A DNA stretch of 64,000 nucleotides from Isoetes taiwanensis (GCA_021234155.1 JAJEKV010000039.1:11547077-11611076); one strand, 5' to 3'. Shown: positions 1-9,419, counted from the first letter of the stretch. Numbers and translations are program-made. The notes: generated by a model from the sequence alone, not told the origin.

Positions 1-539
1 TAGGCTCGAAGGGTGGTACCTTGAGTCTGCGTCTCCGGAAGGCTATAGTGACGCCATAGCATGATTCGACTCATCTGCAAAGTGTGCACAGGAGGGGCGG
101 ATGGAGTGGACAACCCTAGCCACTGTTCTATGCCAGCCAACGCCAGGTTATACCTCTGTCTGTTGATCTCTTGAGACCGAGCCGTCAGTCCATCCTCACA
201 GGAGTCTGAACCGGGGTAGAACCTGGGGTTTGGGGTGTTTTCCTTAGGATTAGATGCATATTCTTTGCCGTTAGTACTTGGATGGATATGCCACCCTTCG
301 TGGTGGTTAATTATATATGATTTATGATGTGTGCTAACATGTATTCACGCTTCCGCAACTTAGGAGTTCCATTGAAGGCGTGGGCCGAATGACACCTCCG
401 TGTGCCGGGCATCTCTCTACGGATGGTCCGAGTTAGACGGAGGGCCCTGCTCATGGTGAGTTGATTGCCATGGGAGGGGGAAGTCCCTGTATGTATACGT
501 CCAGAACACCGTATATATTCAGGGAGCGTCACATTAATC
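1..539. other. no gene recognised
   Basis: No convincing reading frame or RNA gene is visible here. The text is mixed-composition and non-repetitive, and could be part of a decayed retroelement end, but no LTR partner, primer site or protein domain is visible. It ends where the GTTAATGTGGCC repeat field begins. Confidence 0.4.
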
Positions 540-1185
540 TGGTTAATGTAGCCATAGGTTAATATGGCCACAGATTGATGTGGCCATAGGTTGGTGTAAT
601 TCTATTATTATTCTATTAAAGTAATTCTATCTTTATTCTATTAATGTGATTCCATAGGTTGATGTGGTTAATGTGGCCATAGCTTAATATGGCAATATGG
701 CCATAGATCAATTTAGTTAGTGTGGTCATAGGTTAATGTGGCCATAGATTGGTGTAATTCCATTACTATTCTAATAATGTGATTCCATATGTTGATGTGG
801 TTAATGTGGCCATAGTAATTTGGTTAGTGTGGCCATAGGATGAGGTTAATGTGGCCATAAATTAATTTGGTTAATATGGCCATATGTTAATGTGGCATTA
901 GGTTATTATTCTATTAATGTGCCTGTATTTTGTCTAAGTGGTTAATGTGGCCACAATCTATTTGTTCCCCCATGTATAATTAATGTGGCCAAGCATGTGC
1001 TCTCGGTAATTAATGTGGCCTTAGATCAGAGTCGTTAATTTGGCCACGAAATGTGCCTGTGCTTTGTGGAAGTGGTTAATGTGGCCACAGGCCTGTGCTT
1101 TGTGAAAGTGGTTAATGTGGCTACAATCTATTTGTTTCTGTCACTTGGTGGTTAATGTGGCCATATTAATGTGGTCAGATTGATC
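540..1185. repeat. degenerate tandem repeat, core GTTAATGTGGCCATAG
   Basis: More than a dozen imperfect copies of a short motif built on GTTAATGTGGCCATAG, spaced irregularly at about 15-40 bp, with variants such as ATTAATGTGGCC, GTTGATGTGG and GTTAATTTGGCC. No unit is long or regular enough for a protein repeat and the stretch has no open frame. It resembles an eroded minisatellite. The repeat stops about 140 bp before the 3' end of the minus-strand Ulp1-like gene. Confidence 0.8.
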
Positions 1186-1324
1186 CGGCAAGACATTGCC
1201 AGCAGATACACTCCATTTCATCAAAGTCCAAGAACAAGACAGAAAATAATGTACACATGAAATCCATTGTTTTCAGCAAATGTAGTTATCAAAGCATAGT
1301 TTCTTTGGAGAGTTTGGTAGCTGC

Positions 1325-2171
1325 CTATTTCTTGACCTTTCCCTTGCCTTTCTTAGTGTTGCTTTTAGCTGCTTTCTTTGTGCTCACTAATGTCTCTTGC
1401 AATTTGCCGAACACAACGTTGTAGGCTTACCTGCAATTTGCAACCTGCACTTTATTAAACCAGTCTGGACTAACCTGCAAATGTAAAAAGATCAATTAAG
1501 GGAAACACAATTCGAGATAAAAGGTGGACTGGTTTTAAAGAATACCTCACGAGCTTCATATGTGGAATCATTGACAATGAAGTCTTCAATAAATTTTCGT
1601 GCAAAAAGAATTGTGTAGATTCCACAATCTGAACCATTTTCTTGTTCAGGATTGCGCATTTCAAGCACTAGTACTGAGAGCCAATTAGGATAGGCAGAGC
1701 CCCAAACCTTATGAACCTGTCCTATGAACATGTTCTATGACTTACTAATATTAGATCTAAAAAGACAGCGCATAAATCTGTATGAGTTTGGAATTTTGAT
1801 GCCTTACTCTGCAAAATGAGCTATGATTCTAGAGGAATGCCAGTTTCGAAGTGAGTCGAAGTGAAGCACACTGGGGCAGCTTGTTCCAACGAAATTGCGG
1901 ATGTCTACATCTCCATAGTAGATAAACAAACTCCAGTGGCAACTACAGCAAGAATGCAAGAAAGAACATCAATTTCAAAGATGGAGCAGTACATTTAAAT
2001 TGACTGACTTGGCACATACTAGCAGCCAGTAAAACAACAGATCTAAGATCAATTTGGGAGGAAGCATTCTCTTCCACAACGTATCTACATGCCCCAAATA
2101 CAGGCCGAACAGAGAAGGATGAAAAAATTGATGGTACTTACGAGATTCCATGGGTATGATGTGAGACAAAA
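1325..2171 (-). pseudogene. Ulp1/SENP-like SUMO protease (peptidase C48), 3' part, interrupted
   Basis: Cysteine proteases of family C48 process or remove SUMO from proteins, mainly in the nucleus. Reading leftwards, exons can be drawn at 2142-2171 (SHIIPMES), 1808-1942 (catalytic His in CHWSLFIYYGD, catalytic Asp in LHFDSL), 1546-1734 (Gln and catalytic Cys in EQENGSDCGIYT) and 1325-1474 (SPDWFNK, then a Lys-rich tail ending KKGKGKVKK). Introns have GT-AG ends. The order His-Asp-Gln-Cys is that of Ulp1. Three things show it is broken: exon phases do not match by a base around the His exon, an in-frame TAA at 1427-1429 precedes the tail, and a 4.3-kb transposon sits immediately upstream, inside the exon coding for SHIIP. 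The family assignment is strong; functionality is unlikely. Confidence 0.75.
2168..2171. repeat. left 4-bp target duplication (AAAA) of the TIR element
   Basis: AAAA directly precedes the left terminal repeat and is repeated at 6480-6483 directly after the right one. By itself a run of four A is weak, but the related short element at 27960-28215 also has a 4-bp duplication (AGCA), which supports a 4-bp rule for the family. Confidence 0.6.
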
Positions 2172-2200
2172 GGGTGAAAGTATGCTGGTGGGTAGCAAAA
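2172..2200 (+). repeat. left terminal inverted repeat, 29 bp
   Basis: Begins GGGTGAAAGTATGCTGGTGG and ends GTAGCAAAA; exact reverse complement of 6451-6479. The following bases (CGCGACCCCAGCACCC, then AGCACCAGCACCC) form a subterminal CAGCACC repeat that resembles the right end of the short element near 28.2 kb. Confidence 0.9.
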
Positions 2201-2504
2201 AAACGCGACCCCAGCACCCAGCACCAGCACCCTTCATACTATTTTTTCCACCCTTCACCAATTGAAGTGTAACCTATGCTATGCCCGTCACTTCACATAG
2301 GGCGTACCCGTTTCAATCATAACCTTCTTACCGCCCACCGTAACTAATGACTATGACCCGAAAGGGTAGCGAACTTTGAATTTGTAATTTCGAACCGTGC
2401 TCCCCACCTTTTGCTACTCCGGCCAAATAGCTCGGTGAGAAGAAGCTCGAGAATTTCCGGATTCACTCCAAGCTTAGTATTCCAAAACTCAAACGCCAAA
2501 AACT

Positions 2505-4264
2505 ATGGTGAAGAAGGTTGTTAATCCGCCGGCTCAGCCAGCAATTCCAATGGATGCCATGCGCAGGGTAAGCAAAATGCAAATCCAATTTTGATGGCTT
2601 ATGGTGCCCTGTTAATTTGTTTTTCTTGATTTCTTTCAGCCCGTATGAACGTTCCCCTAAGACCCCGACTGGCTGATTGCCGAACTGAGGAGGACTTCCA
2701 TGCCTACGCGGGTCTATCAAACGAGGGTGTGCATCCCTCTCAATTTCGAACGGATGTGATATCTGCAGCAGAATATAATGAGGTTTGGGACACCAATGGT
2801 GTCATTCGAACAAGACATCCATTGACAAAATAAGGCCGAGTAACGAAGAAGCTCTAATTGAGCTGTTGAGCAAGATATACCCAGAAGGGTTGAAGAACAG
2901 AGAAGTAAGGAAGACGGTTTCCTTTTTATTTGCATTCAACAACTGCAAGAGGGCCAAGCAGGATCCAGAAAATTTCAAGGTCAATTGGGCAGCAGTGGCA
3001 GCAAAAAGCAGAGCCTATTCGAGCAAGGTCAAAGTGAAACCAAAGACAGCCGCCCGTGAAACACGCCAGAGCCCAAACAAATCACAAAGCAGATAACAAA
3101 GACTGAAAGCATTGCGAGAAAAAGCCACCTCAAAGCAGTAATCGCTGTAAAATTAGAAGGGAGGTTGTCATTCAGGAGTACTTCAATGTGTCCAGCAGCA
3201 TTCTCAGCTTATGGGGAAAATATTTCCCGTCTGGAAAGCATGATCCAAGATATGCAGGAAGCCCTAAAATTGCAGCAGAATGACCTAGTGTCAAAGAAGG
3301 AACAGGCTGCACAATCTGAGGCAAAGGGAAGCTTCTTCTCGGCTGCAGAGGGGAAGTTGAAGACCATAAAGGATAATATTGCACGCCTTCAAAGCATCGC
3401 CGGATCCTAATGCAGGTGTCTCTCACGAGATTCATTCTTTGGAGAGGGAGAAAGATATGGCAGAATATATGTTGAAGTCCCTACTTGAAATGGGGGGTGG
3501 GCCAATAGATCAAACCTGTGTAGAAAAGGTGGCTGCACTAACTGCTGAGATTGCCAACAACGAGTCCCTCCTTGCAAAAGCCCAGCAGCACTTACAGAAT
3601 GTCACCAGGCTGAGGGAGATGACCAAGAGAAATGATCAGCTGGTCAGCATCACTCCAATACCATTCCGATTGCCAATTGGAGATGAGGAGAGATGCTCCA
3701 CCTGTGGTCTTGCATTCCAGGATGATTACACCCTCAGCCTGCGGATGAAATGTGGACATCATTATCACGTTAGTTGCACCAGTTTGCTCATGGAAAAAGG
3801 ATGCTGCCTCGAGTGCACAGAGACCATTCCTACTGGCTTAGTGCAGGAAATAGGTAAGCTTAATACAGTAAAGCAGGAAGTGTTGCATGCTGGAACAGCT
3901 CACAAAACCGAGAAGAAGATAATTGATGTTGATGAGCATGTAGCCACAACTCCTGGTAGCAGCAGGAAAAGGAAACAGCAAATCACACCAAAAAGTAAAA
4001 GGACCCCAGGATCAGCCAAGCACAAGTCCACAAGGGTTCACACTCCACGCCCAAGACATGGGAAAAAGGTACATGCCTGTTCTCGGGCTCGATTTTGAAT
4101 TGACAAAAGATCGGAAGGTCCGTAGACATTGGACAAACAAACTACCAAAGACTCTTCAAAGACACCTGCAAAGACTTGGCAAGACAAAGTCTTTGGAGAC
4201 ACCAAAGCATCTTGAATCCAAGGGAGATTCAAGTAGTCCGATGGTGCCAACAATTATAGTATAG
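2505..4264 (+). pseudogene. coiled-coil plus RING-H2 zinc-finger protein, frameshifted
   Basis: A first exon at 2505-2567 (MVKKVVNPPAQPAIPMDAMR, GTAAGC donor) is followed by coding text from an acceptor near 2640. The frame then changes near 2790, 3060-3090 and 3380-3405, and coherent protein continues each time. The middle part (about 3190-3640) is rich in Glu, Lys, Gln and Leu with coiled-coil character. At 3694-3816 lies a RING-H2 pattern C-x2-C-x15-C-x-H-x2-H-x2-C-x9-C-x2-C with all eight ligands, typical of ubiquitin E3 ligases. A Lys/Thr/Pro tail with RKRKQQ follows, suggesting nuclear location. Three frame changes mean it cannot make the full protein as written. It lies inside the 4.3-kb TIR element, so it is either cargo or an element gene. 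I do not recognise the specific family. Confidence 0.6.
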
Positions 4265-4315
4265 TTCCAAATTTCGATTTTTTGCCTCTACAAAGGCCTC
4301 CTCTAACATTGTTGT

Positions 4316-4771
4316 TTGCGGGGAAGGAAAACGATGGCTAAGATGTCGGCAATCAAATTCGCACAAATCGTTAAGCGGGTGAACAAAGTTGACACGGGCC
4401 AAGGGCCGGAGGTTGTGGAAGAAGAAAGTGAGGGTGAGTCAGAAAATGACCTTGATGAGGACGTCCCCATAGAAGTAGCATTTGGAAAGAAAAAACATGG
4501 CTAATGTAATTTTGCCTTATGTATTTCAGGCAAGCAAACCTTGATTTTGCAAGACAACCCTAAACCATCACCAAAAGGTTTTTGTTCAAACAATTAATAT
4601 ATTTGATCCCCTGTTTTATTCCACCTTTAATGTGCAAATTTTGGTTTGGATTATTCAACTTAGGCTTCACAGTAAAAACTTGTCTGCAGAAAAAGAAGGC
4701 AGCCAATGGTTATACTTAGTGAATCTGATGAAGAAGACAATACAGATAAAGAAGTGCCAGCACATAAAAGG
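4316..4771 (+). pseudogene. acidic, spliced nuclear-type segment inside the TIR element
   Basis: Three short coding stretches read in the same direction as their neighbours. About 4316-4500 gives MAKMSAIKFAQIVKRVNK followed by a Glu/Asp-rich run (EEESEGESENDLDEDVP). After a ttcag acceptor, 4530-4577 gives GKQTLILQDNPKPSP. After ctgcag, 4691-4771 gives QPMVILSESDEEDNTDKEVP and a donor-like GTGCCT. Such acidic Ser-Glu-Asp stretches are common linkers in nuclear proteins. It may link the RING part and the phosphatase part into one long gene, or belong to the phosphatase gene alone. The exon joins are not all in phase, so I give it as a relic. Confidence 0.45.
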
Positions 4772-4828
4772 TGCCTGTTATCCTGTTATATTTCAGAATG
4801 TGTTTCAGAATTTCAGTTGTTAATTGCA

Positions 4829-5888
4829 GCTCATCCTTGCATGCGGGGAGAACAAGACAGTCGTGAATGAAGAAACCAAGGACAAAGGCAAAGCAAGGGT
4901 TTCGAGATAGCCAGGAAACACCCATACATTGGGGCGGGGAGATACTAATAAGGATGAATCGACTATGGCTATCAGCACTCTCCATCATCCGTAGCAAAGA
5001 TAAAGCGAGTCCAAAGAAGGTTGCAAAGATGGCCCAAAGCACCTCCGATAGCACTTCCCGCCAGAGTTCATCACACATTGCAAAGGCGCGGAGACAAGCA
5101 CGCATGCGGCACACATCGACGGTGGTTGCAAACGCCAAGGATGGACACCCGCAGGCGGAAGTTGATGGTCTTTGGACGTAAAATGGTGTAATCGCACGCA
5201 TACAACAGAGGAGGAGATTGAGCGGGAAAATCTTGCCTCCACCACAAACCAAGCATGTTTAAAAGAAAGCGCAAATAAGTACCTCATTTGCGCACTGTGG
5301 TATCATGAGTTTGTGGAGTGGGCATCGCAGAGGTTTGATATTGTTATTTGGAGTGCTTCTCTACTCGGAATACAAGGGATATGGTGGATGCATTGTTCCC
5401 CTCGATTTTGCAGACCAGATTCTTGAAGGTTTATGGTCAAGAGCATTGCTATGCATGCGAGCATCCAAACAGAACCAAAAAGCAGATTTTTTTCAAGGAG
5501 TTGAAGGTTGTACTTGAGGATTTTCCTCAAAATCATGGTATGATTTTCTTGGTTGATGATGCCTACACAAAGGGTTTCTAAACCCCGCACACACAACCCT
5601 TCCCATTATGCCTTTCAAGGGGCAAGAAGAGGACAACTTTTTTGCAGAAGTTTGTGTGTCCAACTTTGGAATACTTGTCTTCTCATCTTTATGTGAAACG
5701 ATCTCACAAAGTTGACATCACGATGCATGGTTGGAAGAGGAGACAGGTTGTAGTCTTTGGATTCTTGCCTCAACAACTATCTTGTCTCGGCCTACTATAT
5801 CCTCAATGCTCCATTAGAAGTACAAAGGCATTTGTTGGGCACCCTTCCGGCGACCAAAGATGACTTTGAAGACTTCGATGACTCATGA
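4829..5888 (+). pseudogene. FCP1/NIF-type HAD phosphatase, frameshifted
   Basis: FCP1-homology (HAD-superfamily) enzymes remove phosphate from phosphoserine, classically on the RNA polymerase II tail, using the first Asp of a DxDG/DxNG motif. In order the sequence shows RRKLMV-LD-VNGVIAR near 5150-5200 (readable only across two base indels), WASQRFDIVIWSA near 5320, NTRDMVDALFP, VYGQEHCYACEHP near 5430, KKQIFFKEL near 5485, FLVDDAYTK near 5545, then FLNPAHTTLPIMPF in another frame. The C-terminus LLGTLPATKDDFEDFDDS with a TGA at 5886-5888 is again in a clean frame. At least four frame changes, including through the catalytic motif, make an active enzyme impossible as written. It is the last gene-like cargo of the TIR element. 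Family call is firm; the subgroup is not. Confidence 0.7.
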
Positions 5889-6430
5889 AGTAACCATTGT
5901 ACAGTACTTTTTTGTAATATATATGTATGATTACTTTGTCTTATCTTCAGTATTGAGTGATCTTGAGTGATGTTCTAATCTTGAGTGTACAATTTTCTGT
6001 AATATATATCAAGCTTACTCTCCAATACTACAAGCATTGTTTCCAATACTAAAATACTCCAATAATTCAAACCAATACTACAAACATTGTCTCAGGGGCA
6101 TTGTCTCCAATACAATGATCAAAATTTGAGACAAGTACACAAGTAACTACAGATTTGTTACAATGATAAAACAACTAGGCCAAAGCATATTCAACCTTCA
6201 TATGGCAGACTGTCAAGGATCATCTGGTGAGTAGCCTGTTCAACGTACTACCACACCACTCGCGCGAAAATCCAGCCAAAAGCCCACAATCATTTTCCTA
6301 ACGGCTCGTTCGTGAGGTGGACGTGCGAGTACATGAAGGGCGTAAAAAGAAATGACGGGCAGTTACGCCCATCAGCACCCAGATTAAGCAAAAGCAGGGG
6401 TGCTGATAGCGGGCTAAAACCCTGCGATAA
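5889..6430. other. AT-rich 3' flank inside the TIR element
   Basis: No coding potential was recognised. The first 200 bp look like a 3' untranslated region (AT-rich, several TATATAT tracts). From about 6240 the base composition becomes GC-richer towards the right terminus, with a GCTGATAGCGGGCTAAAACC stretch that matches subterminal text of the related element at 27960. Confidence 0.45.
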
Positions 6431-6479
6431 GCATGCGTCCGGACGCATGCTTTTGCTACCCACCAGCATACTTTCACCC
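6431..6479 (-). repeat. right terminal inverted repeat with subterminal palindrome
   Basis: 6451-6479 is the exact reverse complement of 2172-2200. Directly inside it, 6431-6450 is a perfect 20-bp palindrome, GCATGCGTCCGGACGCATGC. The left end lacks this palindrome, so the two element ends are asymmetric apart from the 29-bp repeat. Confidence 0.85.
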
Positions 6480-6483
6480 AAAA

Positions 6484-7190
6484 GCCTGTGTTTTGGGACA
6501 ATTAGCATAGTGGAAATAAAAAAATATTGCAGCCAAAGCAACACTGGACTTACAAAAAATAAGATCTGACAGTCTCCTCATTTACTCAGGAAGCACCAAC
6601 TTTCTCTAGATTGTCAGAACCCGGGTGTTCAAATGCGAGTGCATCTGCCTTGCTGACTACAAACTCGCCCATCTTAGCTGATCCCCAAGACCACACGGAA
6701 CTCCTCAAGTGCAATGGCCAGACACAACAATAGGAAATAAATTCTTTTACTTCTGACCTGTTGGATTTCACCTTTCTTTTCTTGGCAGACAGGAACATGG
6801 TCTGCAGGTCTTCGACCTTCTGCAAGAAATTTGGACTTAGCAAGAAGTCGACATCTAAGGTAAGGACGGTTCTATAACTTCCATGTTGGATGTCGGGGCT
6901 ATTATCGACAAGATGAATTGGCATTTGGCAGAGTGGGGAGGCCTCAGCCATACTAGAACTCTAGCCAACTTTTGCCTGGGTCTTCATTGGAGCTTTGATG
7001 CTCAAATTGGCAGTTTCTACTGCAAGCTTCGTCATAGGGGTTCCAGGGTTTGGACCCACTATGTGGAGCATTCTCGAAGTACCAGGTTGGTCCACAAGTT
7101 CAGACTGCATCTCATTTATGCAGAATCTTATATTGACATCCAACTCCCTCTCATTCCATTCTTCTTAAATCGACATTATAAGCCTCTTTA
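6484..7190 (-). pseudogene. candidate 5' part of the interrupted Ulp1-like gene
   Basis: One frame stays coherent on the minus strand from about 7190 to 6586 apart from two in-frame stops: TAA (about 7165) before EEWNERELDVNIRFCINEM and TAG (about 6960) before SSSMAEASPLCQMPIHLVD. The later part contains FLSAKKRKVKSNRSEVKEF, with a basic NLS-like KKRKVK. A putative acceptor (cccaaaacacag) at about 6486-6497 precedes the two bases that join, across the TIR element, to the SHIIPMES exon. Position and strand suggest this is the upstream part of the same Ulp1 gene, but no C48 domain is expected this far upstream, so the link rests on layout only. It could be an unrelated decayed gene. Confidence 0.4.
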
Positions 7191-7230
7191 ATGCAAAATC
7201 AAGAAAGGCGCGAAGAGACATTATTTGAAG

Positions 7231-7700
7231 GCTTATCACCAGGATAAAACAATCCTGCTCTTTTGGGTTTTCGAGGAAAACCCTAATAATAAACCCTCAC
7301 TCGTGGTCCTCCAAGAGGCACAGACCATTAGAGCTAGCATAGAGTCCAAACGGGGCGGAAGTCAAACATAAAAATATCATCCGCCCAACTCAATGCAGCA
7401 AGCAAGTCTCAATAGTGTGAACTTGGCGTAAGTTGGAAAAAAATGTGAAAAAGGAACCCGTTAGGCATTATTGTTGAGTCGAAGAGACAGGACTAGATAC
7501 ATGGAAGTAAAATGTGGGCAAGATATCCATTAGATGTTATAAAACTACAAAAGAGAAAATAAAGCACCTATATTGAGCCGGTCATGCGCGGCATGCGCAA
7601 AACAATATCTCCACAAGACGAAGGGACTTTTCACGTGTTGTACGCGGTACAAGAACCTCCCTTGGAAGGGATGCTTATGCGCACCGTGCAAAAAATAAAA
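7231..7700 (+). repeat. interspersed hairpin repeat, copy 1
   Basis: Begins GAAGGCTTATCACCAGGAT and continues with CTTTTGGGTTTTCGAGGAAA and ACCCTAATAATAAACC. The same order of motifs occurs at 47860-47945, where the outer arms pair almost perfectly. Near 7640-7700 a CCTCCCTTGGAAGGG stem and GCGCACCGTGCAAAAAATA match the text around 48060-48115, so the shared unit is several hundred bases long with a variable middle. Confidence 0.55.
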
Positions 7701-8060
7701 AAGTCCTCGGCATACTGAGGGGTTGTACAAATGCACCACGCTACAACAGAAAAAAGAGTGATCACTTAAAAGAAATGGGTATACATGTGCACAAAACATC
7801 GATAAAGATGAAGTGACCAAGATGGTTACTAACAAATGGCACAATCCTTTTGGTTGCGATGATAAAAATGTAACTATAGGGATTAGAGAAAAGTAAAAGA
7901 AATATTATACTTACTACTTCAATTCTCCCTGCATTTCATCCAAAGTAAATCACTATTCACAACCTTTTGCAATACCTCGCAAATCTTATCAGTGTCCTTC
8001 AGACCCTGTATCTCCTTGTAAGCCATGATTCCCATGTCTATATTCTTGGCAATGTTGTTA
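7701..8060. other. no gene recognised
   Basis: AT-rich sequence with only short random frames. No splice-supported coding text, repeat or RNA gene seen. Confidence 0.4.
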
Positions 8061-8225
8061 AGTACGTTAAAATCCGTACGTTTAAAAAACGTTTTTTAAG
8101 ATTTTTTGAAGATTTTTAAAATTTTTGAAAAAAATCTTTAAAAACGTATTTCATATAAAATACGTTAAAAATCTTTAAAATCCTTAAAAAAACTTTAAAA
8201 ATTTTTTTATCCAAATATATGGTAT
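8061..8225. repeat. AT-rich palindromic tract (AAACGTTTT / CTTTAAAAA)
   Basis: A run of interleaved inverted motifs: CCGTACGTTTAAAAAACGTT, then repeated AGATTTTT/AAAAATCTT and TACGTTAAAAATC. Several overlapping hairpins are possible. It has the look of a subterminal or foldback region of an AT-rich MITE, but no matching terminal pair with a target duplication was found. Confidence 0.45.
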
Positions 8226-8489
8226 TCTTAAAGTTATTTAGTATCTTTTGTTAGCCATTGATTTTAGAAAAGGGGGCAAATCCTGTGGTGGAGACGCCTT
8301 TTGTGGTGGGTGTGAATATCCTTCCATTATTTTTAGGGCTCTTTTTAGGTTGTGTGGACTAGGGTCTGTTCTATGGATTGGATTTGTGGGAGGCCTTTCG
8401 GGTTGTGGTTTTCTGGTTGCAAAGTTGCTAGGTCGAAGCAGGAGCTGTGACCTATACAAATAGTCAGGTAATGATTTAATATCTAGGGC

Positions 8490-8678
8490 TAGCGTGCAGG
8501 GGATTATTGTTGCAGGGAAAACCTTGATGATTTTGAAAGGAATCTTAAAGGGAGCTGCGGGATGCATCAGCTCAGATTCGAAGAAGTGCAGGGGCTTATT
8601 GTTATAGGGAAAGAACCTTGGTGATTTTGAATGGAGTCCGCAAGGGAGCTGCGGGATGCATCAGCTCAGACTCAAAAG
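8490..8678 (+). repeat. tandem duplication, about 92-bp unit, two copies
   Basis: The text GTGCAGGGG-(A/C)TTATTGTT, then GGGAGCTGCGGGATGCATCA, appears twice in direct order, starting near 8495 and 8587. The copies differ by scattered substitutions, so the duplication is not recent. Confidence 0.75.
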
Positions 8679-8705
8679 CTGATGAAAGCAAAAAGGTAGA
8701 GGAAA

Positions 8706-9318
8706 TTGAACAATCTCATTGCTACGGCTAGTCCTTTGGTGGAATTTCCTGATTTTTTAACAAGACCTGTATCTTCATCAATAGAAGAATCATTTTTAAA
8801 GAGAGATGCAAGCATTTCCATATCCAAATTGGAAAACCTATTTAGAGAAGCTGTAAAGCATGAAGTGCATCCCCGACACAGGGGCTGCCTTTCCAGAAAA
8901 CGACGTGCATCTCCAACAGATTTTCTGTATGCCATAATCGAGGTCTTAGTTTCTAGGGCAAGGCTTGCTCTTCGATACACGCAGAAAAAGGAGCTGGATG
9001 TGGCTACGAGCTTTCAATCCCCTTTTTGAATTTGGCATATCCGTGCAATTTTCCCTTTCCACGAGCAGGCTTTCCTACCATAACATGGCTTTCGGTCGAC
9101 CAACAGCTGCAGCGGCAATCAAACAGATTCTTGTCCCTTTGAAATGGTGTCTTAGAAGCCATATATATTCCCAAGTGATGTCAGCATTCATCAATCTGCT
9201 TAGACCATTCCAAAATCAGATAAAAACTGCATCTGCTGCTGGTTTTGGAGACCAAGCACGGAACTTTCAGCATAAAACTGAACAGGGACTAGCTGAAGAT
9301 ACACTAGAAAAAAAATAA
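8706..9318 (+). other. unrecognised coding-like region
   Basis: Two overlapping frames give 107 and about 115 residues. The first contains FPDFLTRPVSSSIEESFLKR and KLENLFREAVKHEVH and has protein-like composition; the second ends FGDQARNFQHKTEQGLAED. No domain was recognised in either, and the opposite strand is also open over part of the first frame (about 8980-8672), so the coding strand is uncertain. No splice signals clearly join the two. It may be a retroposed or captured fragment. Confidence 0.25.
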
Positions 9319-9419
9319 GATTCTCCTTCCCTATCTCCACGCATTCTCCATGTGGAGAATATAGGGTAAAAGTGGAGAATGATGGTGGAACGTTGGGAAC
9401 CTAAACTAAACGTCGGGCT

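Larger units (their letters stand above)
2172..6479. mobile_element. 4.3-kb TIR DNA transposon carrying host-like genes
   Basis: The ends at 2172-2200 and 6451-6479 are perfect 29-bp inverted repeats that start GGGTGAAAGTATGCTGGTGG. They are flanked by AAAA on both sides. Removing the element and one AAAA rejoins a short exon of the minus-strand Ulp1-like gene, with an acceptor on the right side and a donor on the left. No DDE transposase motif was recognised inside. Instead there are plus-strand spliced sequences: coiled-coil/RING-H2 (2505-4264), acidic exons (4316-4771) and an FCP1-type phosphatase (to 5888). The retained introns imply DNA-level, not RNA-level, capture. Superfamily is open: a 4-bp duplication fits Sola or Ginger types better than hAT, CACTA or MULE. 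It is probably non-autonomous. Confidence 0.8.

Noticed and set aside
1-540. Possible LTR of a Ty3 element
   Set aside because: No partner LTR, primer site or polypurine tract visible inside the window.
4716-5252. 178-residue minus-strand frame inside the TIR element
   Set aside because: Antisense of the region containing the recognisable phosphatase motifs; Cys/Leu-rich without domain.
2172-6479. Assignment of the TIR element to hAT, MULE, CACTA or PIF/Harbinger
   Set aside because: The 4-bp duplications and GGG(T/C) ends do not fit 8-9-bp or 3-bp rules, and no matching transposase is present.
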